Source: Rhodococcus rhodochrous
Lineage (GTDB): Bacteria > Actinomycetota > Actinomycetes > Mycobacteriales > Mycobacteriaceae
Reading direction: 5' to 3'
DNA length: 64,000 nucleotides
Assembly (NCBI RefSeq): GCF_014854695.1
Contig: NZ_CP027557.1
Coordinates: 62,001 to 126,000 of the forward strand
The notes under the pieces were generated by a model. It had not been told where the DNA came from. It was given only the letters and a program-made list of their open reading frames with translations, and made no database searches. Shown here piece after piece: positions 47,052-54,169 of the stretch. Each line of letters starts with the position of its first letter. The first letter of the stretch is position 1. A program made the position numbers and the translations under genes.

Positions 47052-47726
47052 ATGAACATCACTGCGCGCAAGAGCCTGGCCGCCGTCGGAATCGGTGCGA
47101 TGTCCCTGCTGGGTGTCGCGGCATGCTCCGACGATTCGGGGAGCGACACGGACGAGACCACGATGGAGGAAACCGTCGAGGAGACCATCGTCGAGGAAAC
47201 CACCACTGCTGCAACGGGAACCGCTGCTCCCGCTGCCGGCCCCGTCGGCCCGGGTTGTGCCGACTATGTCGCCGCGAACCCGACCGGCCCGTCGTCCGTC
47301 GAGGAACTCGCGAACCAGCCTGTCGCCGAGGCCGCCGGAAACGTGCCGATCCTGACCACTCTCACGCAGGCCGTATCCGGCCAGCTCAACCCCGACGTCA
47401 ACCTGGTCGAGACACTCAACGGTGGCGAGTTCACCGTCTTCGCACCGGTCGACGACGCGTTCGCCGCCCTGCCGCCGGAGACCGTCCAGACGCTGCAGAC
47501 GGATTCGGCTCTGCTCACCGACATCCTCACCTACCACGTGGTTCCCGGTGAGCTGACCACCGCCGACATCGCCGGCACGCAGACCACCGTCCAGGGCGGC
47601 ACCGTCGAGGTCGCCGGCGAGGGTGAGATGTGGACCGTCAACGACGCCAACGTCATCTGCGGTGGCATCGAGACCGAGAACGCCACCGTGTACCTGATCG
47701 ACGGCGTTCTCATGCCCCAGCAGTAA
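47052..47726 (+). CDS. Fasciclin-domain lipoprotein (MPT83-like)
   Basis: A 224-residue lipoprotein with lipobox LLGVAAC (Cys near residue 25), an acidic Glu/Thr linker to residue 65, and one fasciclin (FAS1) domain. Its landmarks are [46 protein letters not shown] and the closing [12 protein letters not shown]. This is the architecture of mycobacterial MPT83/MPT70, which are the main SigK-dependent antigens. Cys in GPGCADYV and NVICGGIE probably form a disulphide. AAGGGA precedes the ATG. It is driven by the SigK-type promoter upstream and shares its message with the lipocalin 30 bp downstream. Role: envelope-anchored adhesion or lipid-contact protein (family knowledge). Confidence 0.92.
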   Translation: MNITARKSLAAVGIGAMSLLGVAACSDDSGSDTDETTMEETVEETIVEETTTAATGTAAPAAGPVGPGCADYVAANPTGPSSVEELANQPVAEAAGNVPILTTLTQAVSGQLNPDVNLVETLNGGEFTVFAPVDDAFAALPPETVQTLQTDSALLTDILTYHVVPGELTTADIAGTQTTVQGGTVEVAGEGEMWTVNDANVICGGIETENATVYLIDGVLMPQQ

Positions 47727-47756
47727 CCGATACCGGACGACGGAAAGGTAGAAGAC

Positions 47757-48347
47757 ATGCGTAGGTCCCGACACGGCGTTCGGGGGCTTGCGGCGGCGTT
47801 CATCGCCGCCGCAGGCGCGCTCCTGTTCGCCACGCCCGCCGCCGCAGCCCCGCTCACCCCGGTTCCCGAGCTCGACGTGAACCGATATGTGGGGCAGTGG
47901 TATCAGCTCGCCGCCAATCCGGCTCCCTACAACATCGACTGCGCTCGCGACACGACGGCGTTCTACACGCTGCTCGACGAACGCAACGTGCGCGTGGAGA
48001 ACTCGTGCACCACGTTCACCGGTGATCGTCGCGGGATCATCGGGAGCGCTCGTGTGAACGACACTGCTGCACTGCACGTGTCGTTCCCGGGGGTGCCGTT
48101 CCAGGATTCGCTCGACGGACCGAGCAACTACATCGTCACGTATCTCGCGGACGATTACTCGTGGGCATTCGTCGGTGACCCGACGCGCATCTCCGGATTC
48201 GTACTGTCGCGTTCGCCCGTCGTGAGCGACGACGCGTGGCGCGAGATCCGGAACGTCGTCGAGGCGAGCGGGTACAACTCGTGCCTGATGCTCACCTCGC
48301 CCACCACCGAGGGACTGCAGGAGATCAAACCGCTCTGCACCGTGTGA
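47757..48347 (+). CDS. Secreted lipocalin (Blc-like)
   Basis: A 196-residue lipocalin with a Sec signal peptide (residues 1-31, ending TPAAA before Ala-Pro). The diagnostic GxW motif is in NRYVGQWYQLAANP near residue 47, and the third conserved region is near YIVTYLADDYSWAFVGDP. Cys in IDCARD, NSCTTF, NSCLML and LCTV can form two disulphides. Blc-type lipocalins bind fatty acids or lysophospholipids and are common in light- and stress-induced clusters. It is the second gene of the fasciclin operon, followed by a strong terminator. Confidence 0.9.
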   Translation: MRRSRHGVRGLAAAFIAAAGALLFATPAAAAPLTPVPELDVNRYVGQWYQLAANPAPYNIDCARDTTAFYTLLDERNVRVENSCTTFTGDRRGIIGSARVNDTAALHVSFPGVPFQDSLDGPSNYIVTYLADDYSWAFVGDPTRISGFVLSRSPVVSDDAWREIRNVVEASGYNSCLMLTSPTTEGLQEIKPLCTV

Positions 48348-48361
48348 CTCTCGGGACGATC

Positions 48362-48403
48362 GGGGTGGTGTGCGGATCCAGAGGAAGATCCGCACACCAC
48401 CCC
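48362..48403 (+). terminator. Terminator of the fasciclin-lipocalin operon
   Basis: A perfect 17-bp stem (48362-48378 with 48387-48403; arm begins GGGGTGGTGTGCGG) with an eight-base loop, 14 bp after the lipocalin stop. It can also serve the convergent SDR gene. Confidence 0.75.
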
Positions 48404-48492
48404 CGATTCGTCGTCTCGGTAGATCCGCTCGCGAATTCGCCATCTGCTACAGCAATTGCCGCAGCGGATGGCGAAAGATGTAGCGGATCGCT

Positions 48493-49956
48493 CTAGCGGC
48501 CGGCGGTGCCCGCGATGTTCTCGAGCATCCCGCGGAAGATGATGCCGTGGAAGGGAACCAGCGCGTACCAGTAGAGACGGCCGGCGACGCCGCGCGGGAA
48601 GAAGATCGCCCGCTGGTGCACGCGCGACCGACCCGACTCCAGAGGCTCGACCCGCCATTCGAGCCACGCCCCGCCGGGTGCCCGCATCTCCGCGCGCAGG
48701 CGGAGCAGCGTCGGGCGTTCGATCCGTTCGACGCGCCAGAAGTCCAGGGCGTCGCCGGTGTGCAGGGTCTTCGGGTCGCGGCGACCCCGGTGGAGTCCGA
48801 CGCCGCCGACGAACCGGTCGAGCCAGCCGCGGATGGTCCACGCCAACGGGAAGGAATACCAACCGTTCTCGCCGCCGATGCTCTCGACGACGGCGAACAC
48901 CTTCTCCGGAGACGAATCCGACTCGAGTGACCGTTCGTCGGTGAAGACGACCTCGCCGGCCCAGTCCGGATCGGACGGAAGCGGATCGGCGGGTGCACCG
49001 ACCGGTGACGCGTTCGTCCACGTCGTCTCGACCTCTCCCCGTTCGATACGGCCGAGGGCGAGCCGGACGGCGTCGCGGTAACCGGTGAGGCCGGATTCCG
49101 GTGGGGGGATGATCGAGTCGACGTCGCGATTGCGCATCACCGCGTCGGTCGACAGCGATTCGAGGAGCGCCCGGCCGAGAGGCGGAGGGATCGGCGTGAC
49201 CAGACCGATCCACAGACCGGCGAGCTTCGGGGTGAGGACGGGAAGGACGAGGATCCGGCGTTTCGTCAGACCGGCGACCTCCGAGTACTGCTGCATCATC
49301 TCGCCGTACCGCAGCACGTCGGGCCCACCGATGTCGTAGGTGCCGCTGCGGGGGAGGGGTGCATCGGCGGCGGCGACCAGATAGTGCAGGACGTCGCGCA
49401 CCGCGATGGGCTGGATCCGGTTGTTCACCCAGCGCGGAGTGGTCATGACGGGGAGCCGGTTGCTCAGGTGCCGGATCATCTCGAACGACGCCGAACCCGA
49501 ACCGATCACGACCCCGGCCTGCAGCACGAGCGTCGGCACACCGGAATCCGTCAGGATGCGTCCGACCTGGGCGCGCGAATACAGGTGCGGTGAGAGATCA
49601 CCCGACTCCGGGTGCAGCCCACCGAGGTACACGATGCGGGAGACTCCGGTGTCGCGTGCCGCGTCGGCGACGTTCTGTGCGGCCCGCTTCTCCGCGTCGA
49701 CGAACTCGTCGCGGCCGCCCATCGAATGCACCAGGTAGTACACGACGTCGATGTCGCGACACGCCTCGTGCAGCGATTCGGCGTCGTCGAGGTCGCCGCG
49801 GACGATCTCGACGTCGTCGGCCCACGGCACGTCGCGCAGTTTGTCGGGGCTGCGCGCGAGCACCCGTACCCGGTAACCCGCCTCGAGCAGGCGTGGAGCG
49901 AGCCGGCCACCGATGTAACCGGTCGCTCCGGTGACCAGGACTCGCTTTCCGCTCAC
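48493..49956 (-). CDS. NAD(P)-binding SDR with DUF2867 C-terminal domain
   Basis: A 487-residue two-domain protein. Residues 1-300 form an atypical SDR (NmrA/complex I intermediate-associated type), starting KRVLVTGATGYIGGRLAP and with DVVYYLVHSMGG and YLGGLHPESGD. Residues 320-487 form DUF2867, a START/SRPBCC-like module (FAVVESIGGENGWYSFPLAWTIRGWLDRFVGGVGLHRGRRD). The GTG start has GGAGGAG upstream. Its start overlaps the stop of the upstream TIGR01777 gene by four bases (GTGA), so the two are one operon. Such proteins accompany photolyase and carotenoid clusters in many bacteria, but their reaction is unknown. Confidence 0.88.
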   Translation of the reverse strand: MSGKRVLVTGATGYIGGRLAPRLLEAGYRVRVLARSPDKLRDVPWADDVEIVRGDLDDAESLHEACRDIDVVYYLVHSMGGRDEFVDAEKRAAQNVADAARDTGVSRIVYLGGLHPESGDLSPHLYSRAQVGRILTDSGVPTLVLQAGVVIGSGSASFEMIRHLSNRLPVMTTPRWVNNRIQPIAVRDVLHYLVAAADAPLPRSGTYDIGGPDVLRYGEMMQQYSEVAGLTKRRILVLPVLTPKLAGLWIGLVTPIPPPLGRALLESLSTDAVMRNRDVDSIIPPPESGLTGYRDAVRLALGRIERGEVETTWTNASPVGAPADPLPSDPDWAGEVVFTDERSLESDSSPEKVFAVVESIGGENGWYSFPLAWTIRGWLDRFVGGVGLHRGRRDPKTLHTGDALDFWRVERIERPTLLRLRAEMRAPGGAWLEWRVEPLESGRSRVHQRAIFFPRGVAGRLYWYALVPFHGIIFRGMLENIAGTAGR

Positions 49957-51317
49957 GGCTCCTCCAGGATGTGGCCGAGTTGATGGCGCAGCGACGCTTC
50001 GAGATCGGGACGCCGGAACCGGTGCCCGACGTCGATCAGCGCCTTCGGGACGACGAACTGATCGGCCTGGGCGACCTCGCGTGCACCCTCGTCGCCGAGC
50101 AGCAACCGTGGGCCGAAACCGGGGACGGGCAGCAGTGCGGGACGGTGCAGCACCGACGCCAGTACTCGGGTGTACTCCTCGTTGCGCACCGGTTGCGGTG
50201 CAACGGCGTTCACCGGCCCGGCCAGGCCCGGGTCGGTGAGGGCGCGGTGATAGACCTCGAGGAGGTCGTCGATGTCGATCCAGGAGAACCACTGCCGGCC
50301 GTCGCCGAGCCGGCCTCCGAGACCACTCGCGAACAGCGGCCGCATCAACTGGAGCGTTCCGCCGCGAGGTGTCTGGACGATGCCGGTGCGCACGTGCACG
50401 ACCCGCATGCCCTTCTTCTCCGCGGGATGTGCCGCGGCCTCCCAGTCGGCGACGACGTCGGCGAGGAAACCCGTTCCACGTGACGCTTTCTCGTCGAGCG
50501 GTGTGTCTCCTCGGTCGTAACCGTAGAAGCCGATCGCGGACGCGGAGACGAAGGTCGCAGGACCGTTGGGTGTCGTCGCGGCGAGTTCGGCGAGTCGGCG
50601 TGTCGGTTCGATGCGGCTGTCGCGGATCGCGGCCTTGTGGGAGTCGGTGAACCGTCCCGCGATCGACGCGCCCGCGAGGTAGACGACGGCGTCGACGCCT
50701 TCGAGCAGGTCGGGCGCCGGATCCTGCGGGTCCCAGCGTCGTTCGTCGGGGCGCTGCGGTTTCCGGCGCACCAGGCGGACGACCTGGTAGCCACCCGTGG
50801 ACAGAAATGCCGTCAGGGCGGTACCCACGAGTCCGCTCGATCCCGTCACCGCGACCGTCCCGGGCCGGATGCCCTGCGCGTGCGACCAGCGGTGGCTCGC
50901 GAGATCGTCGGCGAGCTGGCGATGCCGGTAACGGAAGGTCTGGGTGAGGAAACGGCCCGGTACCGGCGTGTCGACGCGATCGGTGACGCGGGTGCGGAAT
51001 TCGTCGACGACGTCGAAGCGGTGTTCGTGGCGCCACGAGCCGATGACGGTGGCGGGGCGCGACAACAGACCGTCGTGGGAGAGTTCGTCGACGAAACGCG
51101 CTGGTGGATCGTAATCCTCGGGTCTGTGCCGGGAGATCCAGCGTAGTCCGCCGGGGAGACCGAGGACGGCCGTGCCGGATTCGAGGGAGTCGGCCTCGGC
51201 GACGACGCTCATCGGTTGCCAGGGCGGGATCAGACGGAGGATGGCGCCGGGACGGGAGTGCCAGTCGAACACTTCGTCACGCGGTGCGTCGACGGCGCTC
51301 GAGAATTCGATGCCCAT
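49953..51317 (-). CDS. TIGR01777 oxidoreductase with N-terminal SRPBCC domain
   Basis: A 454-residue protein. Residues 1-145 are an SRPBCC/cyclase-like domain (SSAVDAPRDEVFDWHSRPGAI). From residue 152 (TVAVTGSSGLVGTALTAFL) it is a TIGR01777 (YfcH-type) epimerase-fold protein with VYLAGASIAGRFTDSHKAAIRDSRI, FVSASAIGFYGYDRGD, and DIDDLLEVYHRALTD. The C-terminal DUF1731 segment (LGHILEEP) is present. It is the mirror of the next gene, which has an SDR followed by an SRPBCC-like domain. Both lie downstream of the SigK-type microprotein promoter, with a hairpin between that may let some transcripts through (inference). Confidence 0.9.
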   Translation of the reverse strand: MGIEFSSAVDAPRDEVFDWHSRPGAILRLIPPWQPMSVVAEADSLESGTAVLGLPGGLRWISRHRPEDYDPPARFVDELSHDGLLSRPATVIGSWRHEHRFDVVDEFRTRVTDRVDTPVPGRFLTQTFRYRHRQLADDLASHRWSHAQGIRPGTVAVTGSSGLVGTALTAFLSTGGYQVVRLVRRKPQRPDERRWDPQDPAPDLLEGVDAVVYLAGASIAGRFTDSHKAAIRDSRIEPTRRLAELAATTPNGPATFVSASAIGFYGYDRGDTPLDEKASRGTGFLADVVADWEAAAHPAEKKGMRVVHVRTGIVQTPRGGTLQLMRPLFASGLGGRLGDGRQWFSWIDIDDLLEVYHRALTDPGLAGPVNAVAPQPVRNEEYTRVLASVLHRPALLPVPGFGPRLLLGDEGAREVAQADQFVVPKALIDVGHRFRRPDLEASLRHQLGHILEEP

Positions 51318-51379
51318 GCCCTACCTCCCGTTCGCAGAGTGCTCACCCGGTGGTGACGGCGCCGGGGCGCCCAGTGGTC

Positions 51380-51407
51380 ACGGCGCCGGAGCGGACTCCG
51401 GCGCCGT
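51380..51407 (-). terminator. Terminator or attenuator after the microprotein gene
   Basis: A perfect 12-bp stem: ACGGCGCCGGAG (51380-51391), loop CGGA, CTCCGGCGCCGT (51396-51407). It lies six bases after the microprotein stop on the minus strand, in the position expected for a gene-specific terminator, and 62 bp before the TIGR01777 gene start. Confidence 0.7.
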
Positions 51408-51413
51408 ATCCAC

Positions 51414-51503
51414 TCAAGCAGGAAGGACGCTGATCAGGAAGGTGTATGCGTCGACGAGCGGGTTGTGGATGGCCATGAAAGCTGCTTCGACGAGAGCGCG
51501 CAC
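51414..51503 (-). CDS. 29-residue hydrophobic microprotein under a SigK-type promoter
   Basis: A short frame of 29 codons starting with GTG, with AAAGGA seven bases upstream. It begins (M)RALVEAAFMAIHNP and ends TFLISVLPA: an N-terminal charged helix followed by a hydrophobic, Pro-terminated segment, suggesting membrane or protein docking. Three independent marks support it: a ribosome-binding site, a SigK-type promoter 53 bp upstream (51556-51582) and a perfect terminator hairpin six bases after the stop. I recognise no family. It lies between the photolyase and the SDR pair, all on the minus strand. Confidence 0.62.
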   Translation of the reverse strand: MRALVEAAFMAIHNPLVDAYTFLISVLPA

Positions 51504-51555
51504 TGCGGTGTCCTTTCGTTGGGTGTACGGCGAACACGTTGTCCGTCCGGAAGTT

Positions 51556-51582
51556 GTTCGGAGCACCGCCACGACCGGATGG
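51556..51582 (-). promoter_or_regulatory. SigK-type promoter of the microprotein gene
   Basis: On the minus strand CCATCC (51582-51577), 15 bases, CCGAAC (51561-51556), differing from the sigK operon promoter only in the last -10 base. The extended CGACCCATCCG and the GCTCCGAA around the -10 box are identical to those of the sigK operon promoter. It sits 19 bp beyond the photolyase stop. Confidence 0.7.
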
Positions 51583-51600
51583 GTCGTTTCGCCGTCTTTT

Positions 51601-52956
51601 TCATCGGGGTGAGCGAATCCGCTCGTATCTGTCCAGAGCGACGCGACGTTCGTGTGCGTGATCGACGACCGGTTCCGGATATCCGTCCGGAGGGCCGTCG
51701 GGCAGGCTGTGCACACGAGCGCCGTCGATGCTCCGCAGTTCGGGTACCCACCTGCGCACGTATTCACCCCTCGGATCGAACTTCTCGCCCTGCCGGGTCG
51801 GATTGAACACCCGGAAGTAGGGAGCGGCGTCGGTGCCGCTACCTGCCGTCCACTGCCAATTGTGTTGGTTGGACGCCAGATCGCCGTCCACCAGATGCTT
51901 CATGAAATGTCGTGCCCCGCGCCACCACGGCAGGTGCAGATCCTTCGTCAGGAACGACGCGACGATCATCCGCACCCGATTGTGCATGACGCCCTCGGCG
52001 AGAAGCTGCCGCATCCCGGCGTCCACGATCGGGAATCCCGTCCGGCCCTCGCACCATGCCGCGAACAGGGCGTCGGCGTCGGGTCCGGAATCGTAGGTGA
52101 TGGCGTCGAAGTCGCTGTTGTAGTTGGTCCGGGCGGTCTCGGGCCGCTGGAACAGGACGTCGGCGTAGAAGTCGCGCCACGCCAGTTCGCTGCGGAAGGT
52201 GACGGCCCCGTCGTCGGACCGGTTCCTCATGTCGTGCAGCAGGGTCCGCGGATGGATACAGCCGAATTTCAGATAGGGCGACAGGCCGCTCGTGCCGTCG
52301 AAGGCCGGCCGGTCGCGGTCGGTGGCGTACCGCTCGAGACCGTCGTCGAGGAATTCGCGCCACCGCACCAGCGCGGCCGCCTCTCCGGGGGGAGGTGCGG
52401 GTTCGTAGCCCGCCTCGGGAATCGGCACGCGTGCGGAGCAGCCGCTCGGGTCGACCCAGTCGGCGGTGTCCGGTCCGGTCGCCGCGGGTGTGTGCCATCC
52501 GTGGTCGTTCCAGGCGCGGCGGAAGGCCGAGAACACCTTGTATACAGTGCCGTCGGGTTTCGTCACGCGGCCCGGCGTGACGGCATACGGCGAGCCGGTG
52601 GCCACCAGCGGGACGTCGCCGAGCGCTTCGGCGACCGCCCGGTCACGTCGCGTGCCGTAGGGCCCGTGATCCGAGCTGATGTGGACCGCGGTCGCATCGA
52701 ACTCGGCGGCGACCTGCGGCACCAGGGTCACCGGGTCTCCCTCGACGACGAGCAGGCGCCCGCCGAGATCCCGGTCGAGGGCTCGCAGGCATCCCATGAG
52801 GAAGTCGCGCCGGCGGGCCCCGGACGGGCGGAGCAGTGCGTCGTCGAGGACGAACAGGGCGAGGACGTCGTCGGCGGCCTCGGTCGCCGAGAGCAGGGTG
52901 GGCAGATCGTTCAGTCGGAGATCACGACGGAACCAGATGATGCTGGGGCGGGCCAT
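51601..52956 (-). CDS. phr: Deoxyribodipyrimidine photolyase
   Basis: A 451-residue class I photolyase that uses light to split cyclobutane pyrimidine dimers. The N-terminal alpha/beta domain opens ARPSIIWFRRDLRLNDLPTL. The FAD pocket is marked by LSPYLKFGCIHPRTLL, ELAWRDFYADVLF, TGFPIVDAGMRQL, GVMHNRVRMIVASFLTKDLH, and GDLASNQHNWQWTAGSGTDAAPYFRVFNP, with the catalytic Trp and Asn in place. ATG 52956 is chosen because the family begins there; a second ATG at 52986 would overlap the divergent S4 gene's start. It lies upstream of the SigK-type microprotein promoter, inside the stress island. No LitR gene is visible. Confidence 0.96.
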   Translation of the reverse strand: MARPSIIWFRRDLRLNDLPTLLSATEAADDVLALFVLDDALLRPSGARRRDFLMGCLRALDRDLGGRLLVVEGDPVTLVPQVAAEFDATAVHISSDHGPYGTRRDRAVAEALGDVPLVATGSPYAVTPGRVTKPDGTVYKVFSAFRRAWNDHGWHTPAATGPDTADWVDPSGCSARVPIPEAGYEPAPPPGEAAALVRWREFLDDGLERYATDRDRPAFDGTSGLSPYLKFGCIHPRTLLHDMRNRSDDGAVTFRSELAWRDFYADVLFQRPETARTNYNSDFDAITYDSGPDADALFAAWCEGRTGFPIVDAGMRQLLAEGVMHNRVRMIVASFLTKDLHLPWWRGARHFMKHLVDGDLASNQHNWQWTAGSGTDAAPYFRVFNPTRQGEKFDPRGEYVRRWVPELRSIDGARVHSLPDGPPDGYPEPVVDHAHERRVALDRYERIRSPR

Positions 52957-52984
52957 GGATCCAGTGTCGGGGACAATGGGTGCC

Positions 52985-53206
52985 ATGTCCGACGCATTCG
53001 ATGTACCGATCCGTGACGAGTCGATCCGGCTCGGTCAGTTCCTCAAGCTCGCAAGCCTCATCGAGTCGGGTGCGGAGGCCAAGGAAGTGATCGCCGACGG
53101 CCTGGTGTCGGTCAACGGTGACGTGGAGGTGCGTCGCGGCCGTCAGCTGAAGGTGGGCGACGTGGTGGAGATCGCCGGGGCGAGCGCGCGGGTCGCGCAC
53201 GAATAG
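52985..53206 (+). CDS. S4-domain RNA-binding protein
   Basis: A 73-residue single S4 domain of the YbcJ/YaaA kind. IRLGQFLKLASLIESGAEAKEVIADGLVSVNGDVEVRRGRQLKVGDVVEI covers almost the whole protein (residues 13-62). Such small proteins bind structured RNA, often near ribosome biogenesis. Its ATG is 28 bp from the divergent photolyase start, so the two promoters overlap. Function otherwise unknown. Confidence 0.88.
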   Translation: MSDAFDVPIRDESIRLGQFLKLASLIESGAEAKEVIADGLVSVNGDVEVRRGRQLKVGDVVEIAGASARVAHE

Positions 53207-53231
53207 CGGGTCGACCCGCGCGCTCGGCTGA

Positions 53232-53720
53232 TCAGTTCTCGGCGCGGACGACGACGCCGTCGGAGTCGCTGTAGACGATCTCGCCCGGGTTGAACGTCAC
53301 GCCGCCGATCTCGACGGGCACGTTCTTCTCACCGGAGCCGGTCTGGGTGCTCTTGCGCGGGTTGGTGCCGAGGGCCTTGATACCGATGTCGAGCGTGCGC
53401 AGGATCGCGGAGTCGCGGACCGCGCCGTTGACGATGACCCCGGCCCAGCCGTTGTCGACACCGCGACCGGCGATGATGTCGCCGACGAGCGCGGTGTGGA
53501 TGCTGCCACCGCCGTCGACGACGAGCACGCCGCCGTTGCCCGGCTCGGAGAGAGTCTGCTTGACGAGCAGGTTGTCCTGGAAGCAGCGGATGGTGGTGAT
53601 GGGGCCGACGAACTCGGTGCGGCCGCCGAACTGGATGAACTGCGTGTCGCAGCTGCGGATGTCCGGGCCGATCTCGTCGGCGAGGTCTGCTGTGGCTGTG
53701 AAGGCAGGGGCGTCACTCAT
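53232..53720 (-). CDS. rraA: RraA-family protein
   Basis: A 162-residue RraA-like protein. [30 protein letters not shown] and [25 protein letters not shown] match RraA closely, as does [25 protein letters not shown] at the end. In E. coli RraA binds RNase E and restrains it; in actinobacteria members may instead be metal-dependent aldolases (HMG/CHA aldolase type), for which Arg-Asp in VRDS would be key. ATG 53720 is preferred to longer frames because homology begins at MSDAPAF. It is 26 bp convergent to the S4 gene. Confidence 0.9.
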   Translation of the reverse strand: MSDAPAFTATADLADEIGPDIRSCDTQFIQFGGRTEFVGPITTIRCFQDNLLVKQTLSEPGNGGVLVVDGGGSIHTALVGDIIAGRGVDNGWAGVIVNGAVRDSAILRTLDIGIKALGTNPRKSTQTGSGEKNVPVEIGGVTFNPGEIVYSDSDGVVVRAEN

Positions 53721-53767
53721 GGTGCGAGGATAAGCGGACGCGCTGCCCCGCACAGGGGGAGGCCCGA

Positions 53768-54151
53768 TCAGGACGCGCGGCCGAAACGGCGCTCGTAGTC
53801 CTCTCGTTCGCGCGCGGCGCGGGCGCGTGCCTTCGCGCTGAGCAGCTCCGGATCGAGACCGTGCTGCTGGAGGCGGTGCCGTTGCCAGATGGGCATCAAC
53901 GCCACCGAGAAGTAGACCCACGGCAGCAGCAGCAACAGCATCATCGCGATCGGGATCCACACCGGCCCCGGGATCAGCAGGAACAGCAGGAGCAGCGGGA
54001 TGATCGGCAGATTCCATCGCAGCAGGTAGCGGCGTGTTCCGCCGGGGCCCAGGACGTCGTCGCGTACCCACTGCCGCATCTCGGGCGGTAGCGCGCGACC
54101 GAACATGTAGCCGATCCGCTGCAGAAAATTCGGTCGTGCACTACTCATCAT
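53768..54151 (-). CDS. DUF5313 family membrane protein
   Basis: A 127-residue protein with two hydrophobic segments close together ([18 protein letters not shown] and [20 protein letters not shown], residues 48-85), preceded by [31 protein letters not shown] and followed by the charged tail [34 protein letters not shown]. This arrangement is that of DUF5313, found in mycobacteria and relatives, with no known role. Two start codons are adjacent (ATGATG). It lies 18 bp downstream of the acyl-CoA ligase on the same strand and is probably co-transcribed. Confidence 0.85.
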   Translation of the reverse strand: MMSSARPNFLQRIGYMFGRALPPEMRQWVRDDVLGPGGTRRYLLRWNLPIIPLLLLFLLIPGPVWIPIAMMLLLLLPWVYFSVALMPIWQRHRLQQHGLDPELLSAKARARAAREREDYERRFGRAS

Positions 54152-54169
54152 GAGACCCAGGATAGGCCG

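Noticed and set aside
48493-51036. A single 847-residue minus-strand protein covering both SDR genes
   Set aside because: The N-terminal 360 residues are an Arg/Pro-rich wrong-frame translation of the TIGR01777 gene. The real start is GTG 49956 with a ribosome-binding site and four-base overlap.
52996-53022. Possible SigK -10 (TCGAAT on the minus strand) before the photolyase
   Set aside because: No CCATCC-like -35 lies at the 15-bp spacing, so it is not counted as a fourth site.
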